Below are positions 50,035 to 59,367 of a DNA stretch of 64,000 bases, in pieces. Under the pieces are notes generated by a model. It was not told the DNA's origin. It saw only the letters and a program-made list of their open reading frames with translations, and searched no databases. Position 1 is the stretch's first letter. Each line of letters opens with the position of its first letter. The translations under genes and the position numbers were made by a program. Origin of the DNA: Gammaproteobacteria bacterium RIFOXYD12_FULL_61_37 (lineage in GTDB: Bacteria; Pseudomonadota; Gammaproteobacteria; Chromatiales; Chromatiaceae); NCBI GenBank assembly GCA_001801995.1, contig MGZB01000015.1, forward strand, positions 23,383-87,382, given 5' to 3'.

Positions 50035-50313
50035 TTACCAGCGCTGGCTGCGGGTGGCAGGACGCTGTTCGGAGCGCGGCTTGGCTTGGTTCACCTTGAT
50101 ATTGCGTCCACCCAGGGGGGTTTCGTTCAGACCCTTGATGGCTGCGTCAGCGGCGGAGTTACTCGCCATTTCCACAAAGGCAAAGCCCTTGGACTGACCG
50201 GTGAATTTGTCGGTGATCATGCTCACCTTGGATACTTCGCCATAGGCGGCGAAGGCGTCACGCAACTGGTTTTCGGTCACACTGTAGGGCAGGTTGCCCA
50301 CGTAAATATTCAT
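50035..50313 (-). CDS. Small RNA-recognition-motif protein
   Basis: 92 aa single RRM. RNP2 is IYVGNL and RNP1 is KGFAFVEM, the canonical aromatics in place. A short basic tail (KPRSEQRPATRSQRW) follows. ATG 50,313 or the preceding ATG 50,316 has AGGAACGAAGCA upstream. Such proteins are often cold-induced RNA chaperones in proteobacteria and cyanobacteria. It follows rhlE on the same strand by 145 bp. Confidence 0.93.
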   Translation of the reverse strand: MNIYVGNLPYSVTENQLRDAFAAYGEVSKVSMITDKFTGQSKGFAFVEMASNSAADAAIKGLNETPLGGRNIKVNQAKPRSEQRPATRSQRW

Positions 50314-50458
50314 CATTGCTTCGTTCCTGGTAGGTGTTGGTCGAGAAGAACGCCGCCGCCAAACCAACACCAGGAAGGCGACGACGATTTGCCATCAATG
50401 GCGAATAGGGATTCATGCAAAGTTGCCAGGATGGCAATTCTGCAAGTTCCTCATGGGG

Positions 50459-51730
50459 TTAGCGTGCATCCCCGGCAGCCCGGCGCTGCGGGTTGCGCGG
50501 ACGGGGCTTGCGATGGGCGTCGGCATGGGCCGGGGCGTTGCCCGCATGACGCGGGCCGTGGCGCCGGACCTGCGGCGGCCGCGCATCCTCGGGCTGTCTC
50601 GCGCCGAGCGGGAAATTGGGCAGTTCCGCCACCGGGATGTCCCTTTTCAACACACGCTGAATGTCCTTCAGCATCTTCGTTTCCTCCGGCTCCACCAGCG
50701 ACAGGGCTGCGCCCTCTTCGCCGGCACGGCCGGTGCGGCCGATCCGGTGGACATAGTCCTCGGGGACGTTGGGCAGCTCGTAATTCACCACATGGGGCAA
50801 ACGGTCGATATCCAGGCCGCGGGCGGCGATATCGGTAGCCACCAGGACGCGCACGGAGCCGTCCTTGAAACCGGCGAGGGCCTTGGTACGGGCGCCCTGG
50901 CTCTTGTTGCCGTGAATGGCGGCGGACTCGATACCGGCGCGGCCGAGCTGCTCGGCCAGGCGATTGGCGCCATGCTTGGTACGGGTGAAGACCAGCACCT
51001 GCTGCCATTGGCCATCTTTGACCAGATGGATCAAGAGGTCGCGCTTGTGCTCTTTCTGCACCCGGTAGACCACTTGGGAGACGGTTTCGGCAGCGGTATT
51101 GCGGCGCGCCACTTCGATCAGGGCCGGATTGCGCAGCAGGCCGTCGGCCAGGCGCTTGATCTCATCGGTATAGGTAGCGGAGAAGAGCAGGTTCTGCCGC
51201 TGCTTCGGCAGCAGGGCCAGCACCTTGCGAATGTCGTTGATGAAGCCCATGTCGAGCATGCGGTCTGCCTCGTCCAGCACCAGGATCTCGATGCGTGACA
51301 GATCGACGCTGCGCTGTCCGACGTGGTCCAGCAGACGGCCGGGGGTCGCCACCAGGACATCGACGCCCCGGTTGATTGCGTCCTTCTGGGGATTGATGCT
51401 GACGCCGCCGAAGACCACCGTCGAACGTAGCGACAGGTGGGCGCCATAGGTCTGCACGCTCTCGGCAACCTGGGCGGCCAGTTCGCGGGTAGGGGTCAAA
51501 ACCAGGGCGCGCGGGGCCTTGCCGGTACGCGGCTTGCCGCTGAGCAGTTGCAACAAAGGCAGTGCGAATGCGGCGGTCTTGCCGGTGCCGGTCTGGGCGC
51601 CGGCCAGGACATCACGGCCTGCGAGCACTACGGGGATGGCCTGAGTCTGAATGGGGGTGGGGCTGGAATAGCCCTGCGACACGATCGCGCGCAGGAGTTC
51701 GGCCTGAAGGCCAAGTTTTGAAAAGGGCAT
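50459..51730 (-). CDS. rhlE: RhlE-type DEAD-box RNA helicase
   Basis: 423 aa. Q motif [14 protein letters not shown], motif [47 protein letters not shown] and [10 protein letters not shown] are all present. The C-terminal tail is Arg/Pro/His-rich (basic, disordered), as in RhlE proteins. ATG 51,730 starts [15 protein letters not shown] 51,751 is a longer alternative. It likely remodels rRNA or mRNA. The 249-bp region upstream holds no recognised gene and may contain its promoter. Confidence 0.94.
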   Translation of the reverse strand: MPFSKLGLQAELLRAIVSQGYSSPTPIQTQAIPVVLAGRDVLAGAQTGTGKTAAFALPLLQLLSGKPRTGKAPRALVLTPTRELAAQVAESVQTYGAHLSLRSTVVFGGVSINPQKDAINRGVDVLVATPGRLLDHVGQRSVDLSRIEILVLDEADRMLDMGFINDIRKVLALLPKQRQNLLFSATYTDEIKRLADGLLRNPALIEVARRNTAAETVSQVVYRVQKEHKRDLLIHLVKDGQWQQVLVFTRTKHGANRLAEQLGRAGIESAAIHGNKSQGARTKALAGFKDGSVRVLVATDIAARGLDIDRLPHVVNYELPNVPEDYVHRIGRTGRAGEEGAALSLVEPEETKMLKDIQRVLKRDIPVAELPNFPLGARQPEDARPPQVRRHGPRHAGNAPAHADAHRKPRPRNPQRRAAGDAR

Positions 51731-51979
51731 AAATACTCCAAGCCTGCCCACCTCGTGGTCGCACGAGACCGGTCAAGGCGAGGCGATACAAGATAATCGT
51801 TCGAGGGTGAGCCTTGGAGAAGGGAGACAGCCGCGAGACAGGGAGCGCCGACCGGATGGCGCCCGTGAAGAAATTCATTGTATTCCTCTGCCCTGGATAA
51901 AGACAGCGGGATGTGACTTATATTTGGCTGGGGGCTTGAGGGAAGAAACGCCTCCAGCCTCAAGTCTCCAGCCTGATAC

Positions 51980-52762
51980 TCAATGCCAGGGGAAGGATGG
52001 CATGCCGCCCTTGCTATTGCTCATGCCGATGCCGTAGGTGCTTTTCACCAGCGGGCGGGGGCTGTGCGGTAGGCTGCTGTCCACCATCACGCGGGTCTTG
52101 CCCAGTTCGACGAACTCGGTATTCAGCCAGCGGGCGTCTTCGGTGAACATGCGGACGCAACCGTGACTGGCGTGGAAGCCAGGCACTTCTGCCGAACCGT
52201 GGAAGGCGACGCCCCCGCTGAAGAAGGTGCAGAAGGGCATCTCAGCGCCGCCTTCGTTAAGGGGAAAGGTCTTGGAGATGCAATCGGCCCCTTCCTTACG
52301 GAAGGCAGTGAACTGTCCCGAGGGAGTCGCGCAGCGTTCCCGGATGTCTTCGCAGTAGGACTGGCCGCCCGACATGGGGCCCCATTTGATCAAATTGCCG
52401 CTTTTGTCGTAGGCCCCCCAGGCCAGCTCGCCTTGATTGACGAAGACCTGGCTCTGGTCCGAGGATTCGATCTTGGCAGGGAAGGGGGAGATATCCCCCA
52501 GGGAGGTCGTCCCCAGGTTCTTCGGCACGGCGATGACCATGCCGACGCGAAGCCGTGTGTTCATGCGGTTGAGGCGCTGCACCAGGTTGCGGTCGCGCCC
52601 GCTGGGGAAGAGCCTTTGCCAGTTGTCGCCCTTCTTGACCTCATGGCATTTGAACCCCTGATTGTTGCAGATCTCCTCGCCATAACGGGCCTCGGCGACG
52701 GGGATGAAAAGTACCCAGCCAGCCAGAACCAGCAGGGCAAGTCGATGAAGTCTAGGGATCAT
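51980..52762 (-). CDS. L,D-transpeptidase (YkuD) with LysM-like region
   Basis: 260 aa exported enzyme. It has a signal peptide (ALLVLAGWVLFIPVAEA), then a LysM-like region (CHEVKKGDNWQRLFPSGRDRNLVQRLNRMN). The YkuD domain holds the catalytic site: VAFHGSAEVPGFHASHGCVRM, with histidine and nucleophilic cysteine. It forms or remodels L,D-crosslinks, or attaches protein to peptidoglycan. Extra cysteines (CNNQGFKC, CEDIRERC) suggest disulfides. Monocistronic by spacing. Confidence 0.92.
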   Translation of the reverse strand: MIPRLHRLALLVLAGWVLFIPVAEARYGEEICNNQGFKCHEVKKGDNWQRLFPSGRDRNLVQRLNRMNTRLRVGMVIAVPKNLGTTSLGDISPFPAKIESSDQSQVFVNQGELAWGAYDKSGNLIKWGPMSGGQSYCEDIRERCATPSGQFTAFRKEGADCISKTFPLNEGGAEMPFCTFFSGGVAFHGSAEVPGFHASHGCVRMFTEDARWLNTEFVELGKTRVMVDSSLPHSPRPLVKSTYGIGMSNSKGGMPSFPWH

Positions 52763-52847
52763 CTGCGCGACGCCTCCAAGGATAGGTTTGTTTTTAAGTA
52801 TTACCCCCTCCCCTCTGGGGGAGGGTTGGGGAGGGGGAGCGAAGCAG

Positions 52848-54338
52848 TTATTTCAACAACGACCCCAGCACACCCCGAATGATCTGGCGCCCGATCTGCT
52901 GACCGATGGAGCTGGAGACGGAACGGGCCACGCTTTTGAGAATCGCCTCGGTGACGGTCTGGCGGCCGGTGCCGCGCTGGCTCTCCCGCTCCTCCTTGGC
53001 CTGCTGTTTTTCGGCCACCACGCGGGCCTGCTCCTCGGCCTTGACGCGGGATTCTTCCTCGATGCGCTTCTGCAACAGCTCATAAGCCGATTCGCGGTCC
53101 TGCGCCGTATCGTAGCGGCCCTTGATGGGGGAACGCCCGAGGAGTTCGCTGCGTTCCCCATCGGTCAGGGGACCGATGCGCGAACCGGGGGGACAGATGA
53201 AGACCCGCTCCACCGGGGAGGGGGCGCCCTTCTCGTCGAGGGTCGAAACCAGCGCCTCGCCGGTACCCAGTTCGGTGATCACCGTCGCGGTGTCGATCTC
53301 GGGATTGGGGCGAAAGGTCTCGGCCGCGGTCTGGACCGCCTTCTGGTCCTTGGGGGTGAAGGCGCGCAGGGCGTGCTGCACGCGGGCGCCCAACTGGCCC
53401 AGGATGTCGGTGGGGATGTCGAGGGGACTCTGGGAGATGAAATAGACCCCGACGCCCTTGGAACGGATCAGGCGCACCACCTGTTCGATCTTGTCCAGCA
53501 GGGACTGGGGGGCGCGGTCGAACAGCAGGTGGGCCTCGTCGAAGAAGAGGACCAGCTTGGGCTTGTCGGCATCGCCCACCTCGGGCATCTGCTCGAACAG
53601 CTCGGCCAGCAGCCAGAGCAGGAAGGTGGCGTAGAGCCGGGGCGACTTGGACATCACCTCGGTCACGTCCATGATGCTGATGACGCCGTGGCCGGAGAAG
53701 TCGGTGATCATCAGGTCCTGGAGGCTCAGGGCCGGCTCGCCGAAGAAGTGCTCGGCGCCCTGCTCTTCCAGCACCAGCAGGCTGCGCTGGATGGCGCCGA
53801 TGCTGGCGGGGGCGATGTTGCCGTACTTGGTCCCCAGCTCCTGGGCATGCTCGCCCACCCAGTTGAGCATGGCGCGCAGGTCCTTCAAGTCCAGCAGCAG
53901 CATGCCGTTGTCGTCTGCCACGGCGAAGGCGCTGTAGAGCACGCCGGTCTGAATGTCGTTCAGCTCCAGCAGGTTGGAGAGCAGCAGCGGCCCCATGTCG
54001 GAGATGGTGGTGCGGATGGGGTGCCCCAGCTTGCCGAACAGGTCCCAGCAGAGGACCGGGTTGGGGGCGCTGGAATAACCCTGGATGCCGATGCTCTCGA
54101 TACGGGTCTTGATCTTGTCGTTCATCGTCCCGGTCTGGGCCAGACCGGAGAGGTCGCCCTTCACGTCGGCCATGAAAACCGGTACCCCGGCGCGGGAGAA
54201 GCCCTCCGCCAGCACCTGGAGGGTGACGGTTTTGCCGGTACCCGTGGCCCCGGCGATCAGACCGTGACGATTGGCCATGCGTCCAGCCAGTTTGGCTTGG
54301 GTCTTGCCGTTGCCGCCGATAAGGATTTCCGTGCTCAT
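52848..54338 (-). CDS. yjgR: HerA-like ATPase, DUF853 family
   Basis: 496 aa. Walker [17 protein letters not shown] near residue 31, Walker [14 protein letters not shown], and [15 protein letters not shown]. The protein ends in an Ala/Glu/Arg-rich coiled coil ([22 protein letters not shown]) and a hydrophobic C-terminus. It matches DUF853/YjgR, helicase HerA-like ATPases of unknown role. No NurA nuclease is nearby. It is separated from amt by a terminator hairpin. Confidence 0.9.
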   Translation of the reverse strand: MSTEILIGGNGKTQAKLAGRMANRHGLIAGATGTGKTVTLQVLAEGFSRAGVPVFMADVKGDLSGLAQTGTMNDKIKTRIESIGIQGYSSAPNPVLCWDLFGKLGHPIRTTISDMGPLLLSNLLELNDIQTGVLYSAFAVADDNGMLLLDLKDLRAMLNWVGEHAQELGTKYGNIAPASIGAIQRSLLVLEEQGAEHFFGEPALSLQDLMITDFSGHGVISIMDVTEVMSKSPRLYATFLLWLLAELFEQMPEVGDADKPKLVLFFDEAHLLFDRAPQSLLDKIEQVVRLIRSKGVGVYFISQSPLDIPTDILGQLGARVQHALRAFTPKDQKAVQTAAETFRPNPEIDTATVITELGTGEALVSTLDEKGAPSPVERVFICPPGSRIGPLTDGERSELLGRSPIKGRYDTAQDRESAYELLQKRIEEESRVKAEEQARVVAEKQQAKEERESQRGTGRQTVTEAILKSVARSVSSSIGQQIGRQIIRGVLGSLLK

Positions 54339-54414
54339 GGTTTTGCCCCAGTGGATGTGGAAATTGACCTGCTAAAGCTAACAAAGTAGCGGCGGGAATG
54401 CAGCCTTTCGCAGA

Positions 54415-54450
54415 GAAAAAACCCCGGCGTCCAAGGGACCGCCGGGGTTC
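54415..54450 (-). terminator. Rho-independent terminator of amt
   Basis: On the minus strand GAACCCCGGCGG, a short loop and CCGCCGGGGTT-type complement are followed by TTTTTT (AAAAAA on the plus strand at 54,415). It lies about 35 bases after the amt stop. Confidence 0.8.
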
Positions 54451-54483
54451 GCCGATGCCACGGGGCTTTGCCCCGGCCGAGCG

Positions 54484-55788
54484 TCAATGCAGATCGTAAC
54501 CGCGCTCCTCGTGCAGGGCAATGTCCAGACCGCCCACCTCTTCCTCCTCCTCGACGCGAAGGCCGAACAGGGCGCCCACCCCTTTCAGCAGCCCCCAGGT
54601 GACGATGGCGGTGAAGAGGACGGTGGCGACGACGCCGGTCAACTGCACCCCGACCTGCCCGCCCATGTCGGCGACCCCGCTGGCGAAGCCGTAGCCGCTG
54701 AAGAGCCCCAGGCCGGTGGAGGAGAAGACGCCCGCCAGGAGGGTGCCCAGCATGCCGCCGACCCCATGGACGGGGAAGACATCCAGGGAGTCGTCGATCT
54801 TCAACACCCGCTTGATGAACATGGTGGCGCTGAAGCAGATCCCGCCCGCCAGCAGGCCGATGATCAGGCCGCCGCCGGGGCCGACGAAGCCGGAGGCCGG
54901 GGTGATGGTGCCGAGCCCGGCCACCATGCCGGTGACGGCGCCCAGGGCGCTGGGCTTGCCGAAGCGCTTCCATTCGATGGCGGACCAGGTCACGGCCCCG
55001 GTCGCGGCGGAGATATGGGTCACCAGCAAGGCCATGGCGGCGTTGCCGTCGGCGGCCAGGGCACTGCCCCCATTAAAACCGAACCAACCGACCCAGAGCA
55101 TACCCGCGCCGGTCACGGTCATGGTCATGTTGTGGGGCGGCATGGCCGTGGCGGGAAAGCCCTTGCGAGGCCCCATCACCAGGGCGGCCACCAGGGCCGC
55201 GACCCCGGCGGTGATATGCACCACCACCCCGCCCGCGAAATCATAGAGCCCCATCTTTTGCAGCCAGCCGCCGCCCCAGACCCAATGGGCCACCGGCACA
55301 TAGACCAGCATCAGCCAGAGGGCGCTGAACAGCAGCATGGAGGCGAACTTCATGCGCTCGGCGAAGGCGCCGACGATCAGGGCCGGGGTGATGATGGCGA
55401 AGGTCATCTGGAAGGCCATGAACAGCGATTCCGGGATATTCCCCGCCGCCAGGGTCTCGCGCCCCACGCCCGCCAGCATGACCTTGCTGAAATCCCCGAT
55501 CACCCCATTCCCCGGCCCAAAGGCCAGGCTGTAGCCCGCGATCAACCAGAGGATCGAAACCACCCCGGCGATGGCGAAACACTGCATCATCACCGAAAGC
55601 ACGTTCTTGGTGCGCACCAGCCCGCCGTAGAACAACGCCAGCCCCGGCAGGGTCATGAACAAAACCAGTGCAGTGGAGGTCAGTATCCACGCGGTATTTG
55701 CGCCATTGAGGGTCGCTTCCTCGGCCAGGGCCAGCGAAGGCGCCATCAGCACCGCACCCGCCAGGCCGATCAATCCCCGGTTTTTCAT
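54484..55788 (-). CDS. amtB: Ammonium transporter
   Basis: 434 aa. It has a signal peptide (LIGLAGAVLMAPSLALAEE) and eleven membrane helices. Signature segments are LVFFMTLPGLALFYGGLVRTKN (here LVLFMTLPGLALFYGG), LVYVPVAHWVWGGGWL, and DFAGGVVVHITAGVAALVAAL; the pore histidine lies in VVHITAG. The C-terminal tail EEEEEVGGLDIALHEERGYDLH is the regulatory tail that contacts GlnK in relatives. No glnK/glnB is adjacent. ATG 55,788 is the family-like start, with a sigma-54 promoter upstream. Confidence 0.95.
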   Translation of the reverse strand: MKNRGLIGLAGAVLMAPSLALAEEATLNGANTAWILTSTALVLFMTLPGLALFYGGLVRTKNVLSVMMQCFAIAGVVSILWLIAGYSLAFGPGNGVIGDFSKVMLAGVGRETLAAGNIPESLFMAFQMTFAIITPALIVGAFAERMKFASMLLFSALWLMLVYVPVAHWVWGGGWLQKMGLYDFAGGVVVHITAGVAALVAALVMGPRKGFPATAMPPHNMTMTVTGAGMLWVGWFGFNGGSALAADGNAAMALLVTHISAATGAVTWSAIEWKRFGKPSALGAVTGMVAGLGTITPASGFVGPGGGLIIGLLAGGICFSATMFIKRVLKIDDSLDVFPVHGVGGMLGTLLAGVFSSTGLGLFSGYGFASGVADMGGQVGVQLTGVVATVLFTAIVTWGLLKGVGALFGLRVEEEEEVGGLDIALHEERGYDLH

Positions 55789-55844
55789 CGTTAGGTCACT
55801 CCGAACAAAGGTCATTGAGGGTCAATTGAATATCCGCAATCGAA

Positions 55845-55860
55845 TGCACCATTCATGCCA
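55845..55860 (-). promoter_or_regulatory. Probable sigma-54 promoter of amtB
   Basis: The minus strand reads TGGCATGAATGGTGCA, matching TGGCACG-N4-TTGCA at nearly every key base (GG and GC at the required ten-base spacing). It lies about 60 bases upstream of the amtB ATG. Nitrogen-limitation control of amtB through NtrC is well known in proteobacteria. I see no clear upstream NtrC sites, but the gap to the next gene (55,861-56,001) is short. Confidence 0.65.
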
Positions 55861-56001
55861 CCATTGCGGCACTTACATATCAATGGGTTAGATTTACACG
55901 CCTCAATTACGGGCAGGATTTCGCACGATACAAGTGCATCAGCGAGAGCAAAGCGCACAATCAGTGTGCGCGCCCTGCGGAAAAGCTGCGTGATGGGGCG
56001 T

Positions 56002-56433
56002 TTAGGGGTAGGCCATGCTGTGCGGCAATACAAAGAGAAACCGCCACAGCCAGATGAGGATGATCAAACGCGCCGGCCACACCACGGGAGGGAAGCGGCG
56101 GCTGAGCAGATAGCCGGCGAGCAGCAAAAGGGGATCGGCCAGCAGGCGATTGAGCCAGTGCTCTTGCCCTTGGAACCAAAAGGCGACGCCCTCGCCGACC
56201 AGACCCTGTTCCAACCCGTATTCCAGCAATTCCCAGGCATAGGCCAGCAGAAGGATCATGGTCAGTACGAAATATCCCAGGGCATACTGGGATTCTCTGA
56301 CGGCATCCTGGTTGACCCGGCGCGGCAGCAGCCTGAACAACAGGTTGCCGATTGCCACTCCGGCGAGAAAGTGGAACAAGGACCAGAGGTCCAGCAGGGC
56401 AATGGTTTTGTGACCGACGAATTCCATGCTCAT
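56002..56433 (-). CDS. Small membrane protein, unknown, coupled to PAP2 gene
   Basis: 143 aa with about four hydrophobic stretches (WSLFHFLAGVAIGNLLF, YFVLTMILLLAYAWELLEYGL, LLADPLLLLAGYLLS, RLIILIWLWRFLFVLP). The ATG overlaps the stop of the PAP2 gene (ATGA). WELLEYGLEQG and GQEHWLNRLLADPLL look conserved but I do not recognise a family. A role with the lipid phosphatase is likely from coupling only. Confidence 0.7.
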   Translation of the reverse strand: MSMEFVGHKTIALLDLWSLFHFLAGVAIGNLLFRLLPRRVNQDAVRESQYALGYFVLTMILLLAYAWELLEYGLEQGLVGEGVAFWFQGQEHWLNRLLADPLLLLAGYLLSRRFPPVVWPARLIILIWLWRFLFVLPHSMAYP

Positions 56434-57239
56434 CCTTGCAGGCTCATAAAACCCAGGGTTGCCGCCGTGGCTGCGGCCAGGGAAACACCGACGACAAGGG
56501 AACCCGGCAGTCTGTCCAGCAGGCCGCGACGGCAGGCCGGCCGGAAGACCAGCAGATAAATCGATTGCCCGAGCAAGACCCCGCCGGCCACATCGGCCAG
56601 ATAGTGGTTTTTGATGAAGAGCACCGAAAGCGCCACCAGAATAAATGCCGCGAGGAACGGCCAACGCTGCCCCGCCCTGGCGAAATGGGCGGAGAAGAGC
56701 CAGGCAAGCCAGGCAAAGGCTATGTGGGCCGAAGGGATCACATTCCAGGGCGTCGCCCGCTGATAGACATAGGAGGTCAGTTCGCCCAGCCAGCCCGACC
56801 GCGCCAGCTCGGTCGCCCCGGCCCGGATCGAGATCTGTGCCGGAAAGGTGAGCCAGAGCAGGCACTCCACCCCGGTCATCAGCAGAAAGGCCAGATAGAA
56901 ATAGCGGAACAGCCGGTGGTCGTAGGTCCTGGAGAGCAAGGCATAAAGGACGATGAACCCGCCATAGCCCCAGGTGAGGATATAGGGCAGGACGAAGACC
57001 GGGACAAAGGGAATCCATTCGTCCAGGCGGGTGAGCAACAGCGGGCCATGATCGACGGCGCTCCCGGAAAGTAGGATGCCGGTCAGGTCATAACAAAGCC
57101 GGTGAAAGACCATCAGCAAGGGGACGCAGACAATCTCCAAATACCCCCCAAAAACGGACTGTCGATCGTTGCCGGCCTGCGGCATCCCATCCAGCATGGC
57201 GCCGGCGGGGTCTTTTTCGGTGGGGGCAATCCAGCGCAT
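56430..57239 (-). CDS. PAP2-family membrane phosphatase / inositolphosphotransferase-like
   Basis: 269 aa with six or so helices. The PAP2 catalytic motifs are present: WNVIPSAHIAFAW (PSxH near residue 170) and KNHYLADVAGG near residue 213 (H-x3-D). The first motif (KxxxxxxRP) is not clear, as in the Aur1/IPC-type branch. It probably acts on lipid phosphates at the membrane. The next gene overlaps by four bases. Confidence 0.82.
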   Translation of the reverse strand: MRWIAPTEKDPAGAMLDGMPQAGNDRQSVFGGYLEIVCVPLLMVFHRLCYDLTGILLSGSAVDHGPLLLTRLDEWIPFVPVFVLPYILTWGYGGFIVLYALLSRTYDHRLFRYFYLAFLLMTGVECLLWLTFPAQISIRAGATELARSGWLGELTSYVYQRATPWNVIPSAHIAFAWLAWLFSAHFARAGQRWPFLAAFILVALSVLFIKNHYLADVAGGVLLGQSIYLLVFRPACRRGLLDRLPGSLVVGVSLAAATAATLGFMSLQG

Positions 57240-57390
57240 AGTCAGTCGGCCTCGACAGATTCAAGCCCCTTGTCATGGGCAATCGATGTGGGGATTTCGT
57301 TACTGGATGAAACCGTGGAAGCCGTTAGCGTAGGGTTCCTTTACTCGTCATGTCCACTCTTTGTTTCTTTCGTCCATGAGAAATCCCAAA

Positions 57391-57432
57391 CAAAAAGGCC
57401 TACGTCGCTTGCGCCGTAGGCCTTTGTTTTTA
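57391..57432 (-). terminator. Hairpin terminator downstream of tRNA-Met
   Basis: AAAAAGGCCTACGTCGC, a short loop and GCGCCGTAGGCCTTTGTTTT make a stable stem with A/T runs on both sides. It could therefore serve both the tRNA gene (minus strand) and rightward transcripts. Confidence 0.8.
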
Positions 57433-57433
57433 T

Positions 57434-57510
57434 TGGTAGCAAGGGGCGGGATCGAACCGCCGACCCCAGCATTATGAGTGCTGTGCTCTAACCAGCTGAG
57501 CTACCTTGCC
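57434..57510 (-). tRNA. tRNA-Met (CAU), elongator type
   Basis: 77 nt including encoded CCA. The acceptor stem GGCAAGG pairs with CCTTGCT (one G-U at the end). The anticodon stem-loop is CAGCA-CTCATAA-TGCTG with anticodon CAT, and the T stem is GGCGG-TTCGATC-CCGCC. It resembles E. coli elongator tRNA-Met more than initiator or Ile2. A sigma-70 promoter lies 15-43 bases upstream. Confidence 0.93.
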
Positions 57511-57524
57511 ATGAGAGGTTGGGG

Positions 57525-57553
57525 ATTTTAATCAGCGCCTCGACGAGAGTCAA
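57525..57553 (-). promoter_or_regulatory. Sigma-70 promoter of tRNA-Met
   Basis: On the minus strand TTGACT, 17 bases, then TAAAAT. The start would fall a few bases before the mature tRNA 5' end at 57,510. Confidence 0.75.
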
Positions 57554-57571
57554 TGCCGGTGAGCCTGTTCG

Positions 57572-58663
57572 TCAAACATTGAAGCGGAAGTGGATGACAT
57601 CGCCGTCCTTGACCACATATTCCTTGCCTTCGGATCGCATCTTGCCGGCCTCCTTGGCGCCTTGCTCGCCTTTGTATTGCACGAAGTCGTCGTAAGCGAT
57701 CACTTCGGCGCGGATGAAGCCTCGCTCGAAGTCGGAGTGGATGACGCCGGCGGACTGGGGGGCTGTGGCACCGATGGGGATGGTCCAGGCGCGGACTTCC
57801 TTGACCCCGGCGGTGAAGTAGGTCTGAAGGCCCAGCAATTTATAACCGGCACGGACGACGCGGTTCAGGCCCGGTTCATCCAGTCCCATATCGGCCAGGA
57901 AGATGGCCCGCTCTGCGCCGTCCAGCTCCAGCATCTCGGCCTCCATGGCGGCGCAGACGGGGACGACCATGGAGCCTTCCCGTTCGGCCCGCTGCCGGAC
58001 AACGTCCAGGGCGGGATTGTTCTCGAAGCCGTCCTCGGCGACATTGGCCACGTACATGTTGGGCTTGATGGTGAGCAGGAAGAGGTCGCGGATCTCCTGC
58101 CGTTCCTCCTCGCTCAGACCGAGGGATCGGACCGGCTGGCCCTGGTCGAGGTGCATGCGCACCCGTTCCAGCAGATCCTTGCGGAAAAGCACCTTTTTGT
58201 CGCCGGTCTTGACCTGGCGCAGTACGCGGTCGAGGGCCTTTTCCACCGATTCCAGATCGGCCAGGGCCAGCTCGGTGTCGATCACCTCGATGTCGGAGAG
58301 GGGGTCGATGCGCCCGGCCACATGGATGACATCGTCGTTGACGAAACAGCGCACCACATGGGCGATGGCGTCGGTCTCGCGGATGTTGGCCAGGAACTTG
58401 TTGCCCAGCCCCTCGCCCTTGGAAGCGCCCGCGACCAGTCCGGCGATATCGACGAACTGCATGCTGGTGGGGACGATGCGCTCGGGCTTGACGATGGTGG
58501 CAAGCACGTCCTGCCGGGGATCGGGCAGGGGCACGATGCCGACATTGGGGTCGATGGTGCAGAAGGGGTAGTTCTCAGCGGCGATGGCTGCCTTGGTGAG
58601 CGCGTTGAACAGGGTGGACTTGCCCACGTTGGGCAGGCCGACGATTCCGCATTTGAAGCCCAT
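57572..58663 (-). CDS. ychF: Redox-regulated ATPase YchF
   Basis: 363 aa Obg-family P-loop protein that prefers ATP. G1 is [38 protein letters not shown] is G3/switch; a TGS domain ends the protein ([35 protein letters not shown]). ATG 58,663 (MGFKCGIVG) is the family start. It binds ribosomes and responds to oxidative stress in E. coli. Usually pth is upstream, but here the 5' side is a long gap. Confidence 0.96.
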   Translation of the reverse strand: MGFKCGIVGLPNVGKSTLFNALTKAAIAAENYPFCTIDPNVGIVPLPDPRQDVLATIVKPERIVPTSMQFVDIAGLVAGASKGEGLGNKFLANIRETDAIAHVVRCFVNDDVIHVAGRIDPLSDIEVIDTELALADLESVEKALDRVLRQVKTGDKKVLFRKDLLERVRMHLDQGQPVRSLGLSEEERQEIRDLFLLTIKPNMYVANVAEDGFENNPALDVVRQRAEREGSMVVPVCAAMEAEMLELDGAERAIFLADMGLDEPGLNRVVRAGYKLLGLQTYFTAGVKEVRAWTIPIGATAPQSAGVIHSDFERGFIRAEVIAYDDFVQYKGEQGAKEAGKMRSEGKEYVVKDGDVIHFRFNV

Positions 58664-59197
58664 GACATTTTTCCTGGATAAAGTGAGTTCCGGCACCCCG
58701 AAACCGAAGGCCGGGAATTTTACACCATTCGGGGCCGGGGAGAGCGCCCGCCGATGGCAGCCAAAGTTTCACGATCTGGAGCCCACTGCATTCCCGATTG
58801 CGGGGGTTGACAGTCGAAATACCGCCACGGAACAAGGGGTTTGACACTTCTCCCCATCCCCTGTTAGTAACCCTGTGTACTTCTCTGTAGCAATTGCCTG
58901 GAGGCCACGGTTTCAGGGGCCTTGTTTCAGATTGGTTACTTTTTAGCCAATCTCGGATGTTTTCTTATGAATCAATAGGATACAAGATTGCTATTGACAG
59001 ATCTTGCCCCTATTGTTCCGTCCTCCGGCGGGATTCTTCACCGGCACGTCTTCTGTGAATAGAAACAGGCCTTTAGCCAGAATTCCCAAATAAAGGGTTG
59101 ACAAGGGCGCCTCAACCCGGCACTGCCGGGAAGAGGATCGCCTGTGGAAATCGGAAATGCGCACGTCTCAAAGGCGAGGCAAAAAGGGGAGCACCAG
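58664..59197. other. Long intergenic gap
   Basis: No credible gene or repeat. It contains AT-rich stretches (TATTGACAGATCTTGC near 58,993, TTGACACTTC at 58,840) that are only weak promoter candidates on the plus strand. It may hold the ychF promoter near its left end. Confidence 0.5.
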
Positions 59198-59227
59198 CAA
59201 AAATGCCCGCGAACGCGGGCATTTTTG
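59198..59227 (-). terminator. Terminator of tRNA-Thr
   Basis: CAAAAATGCCCGCG, loop, CGCGGGCATTTTTG is a perfect stem with T-runs on both strands, 15 bases after the tRNA-Thr 3' end. Confidence 0.88.
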
Positions 59228-59241
59228 GGGTATCGGAAAAT

Positions 59242-59317
59242 TGGAGCTGGCGACAGGAATCGAACCCGCGACCGGCTGATTACAAATCAGCTGCTCTACC
59301 TGCTGAGCTACGCCAGC
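59242..59317 (-). tRNA. tRNA-Thr (UGU)
   Basis: 76 nt including CCA: acceptor GCTGGCG/CGCCAGC, anticodon stem-loop CTGAT-TTGTAAT-CAG with anticodon TGT. T stem GCGGG-TTCGATT-CCTGT. In many relatives this tRNA precedes tufB; here it stands alone. Confidence 0.95.
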
Positions 59318-59328
59318 GCGAGCGTGGC

Positions 59329-59334
59329 ATTCTA
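59329..59334 (-). promoter_or_regulatory. Probable -10 element of tRNA-Thr
   Basis: TAGAAT on the minus strand, about 12 bases upstream of the mature 5' end. A weak TGTGCA -35-like hexamer lies about 18 bases further. Confidence 0.5.
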
Positions 59335-59367
59335 GCGCAGTGCCCGATGCTTTGCACAGAACGGGAA

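Noticed and set aside
58840..58870. Sigma-70 promoter TTGACA ... TTAGTA on the plus strand
   Set aside because: The -10 match is poor and no gene follows in that direction.
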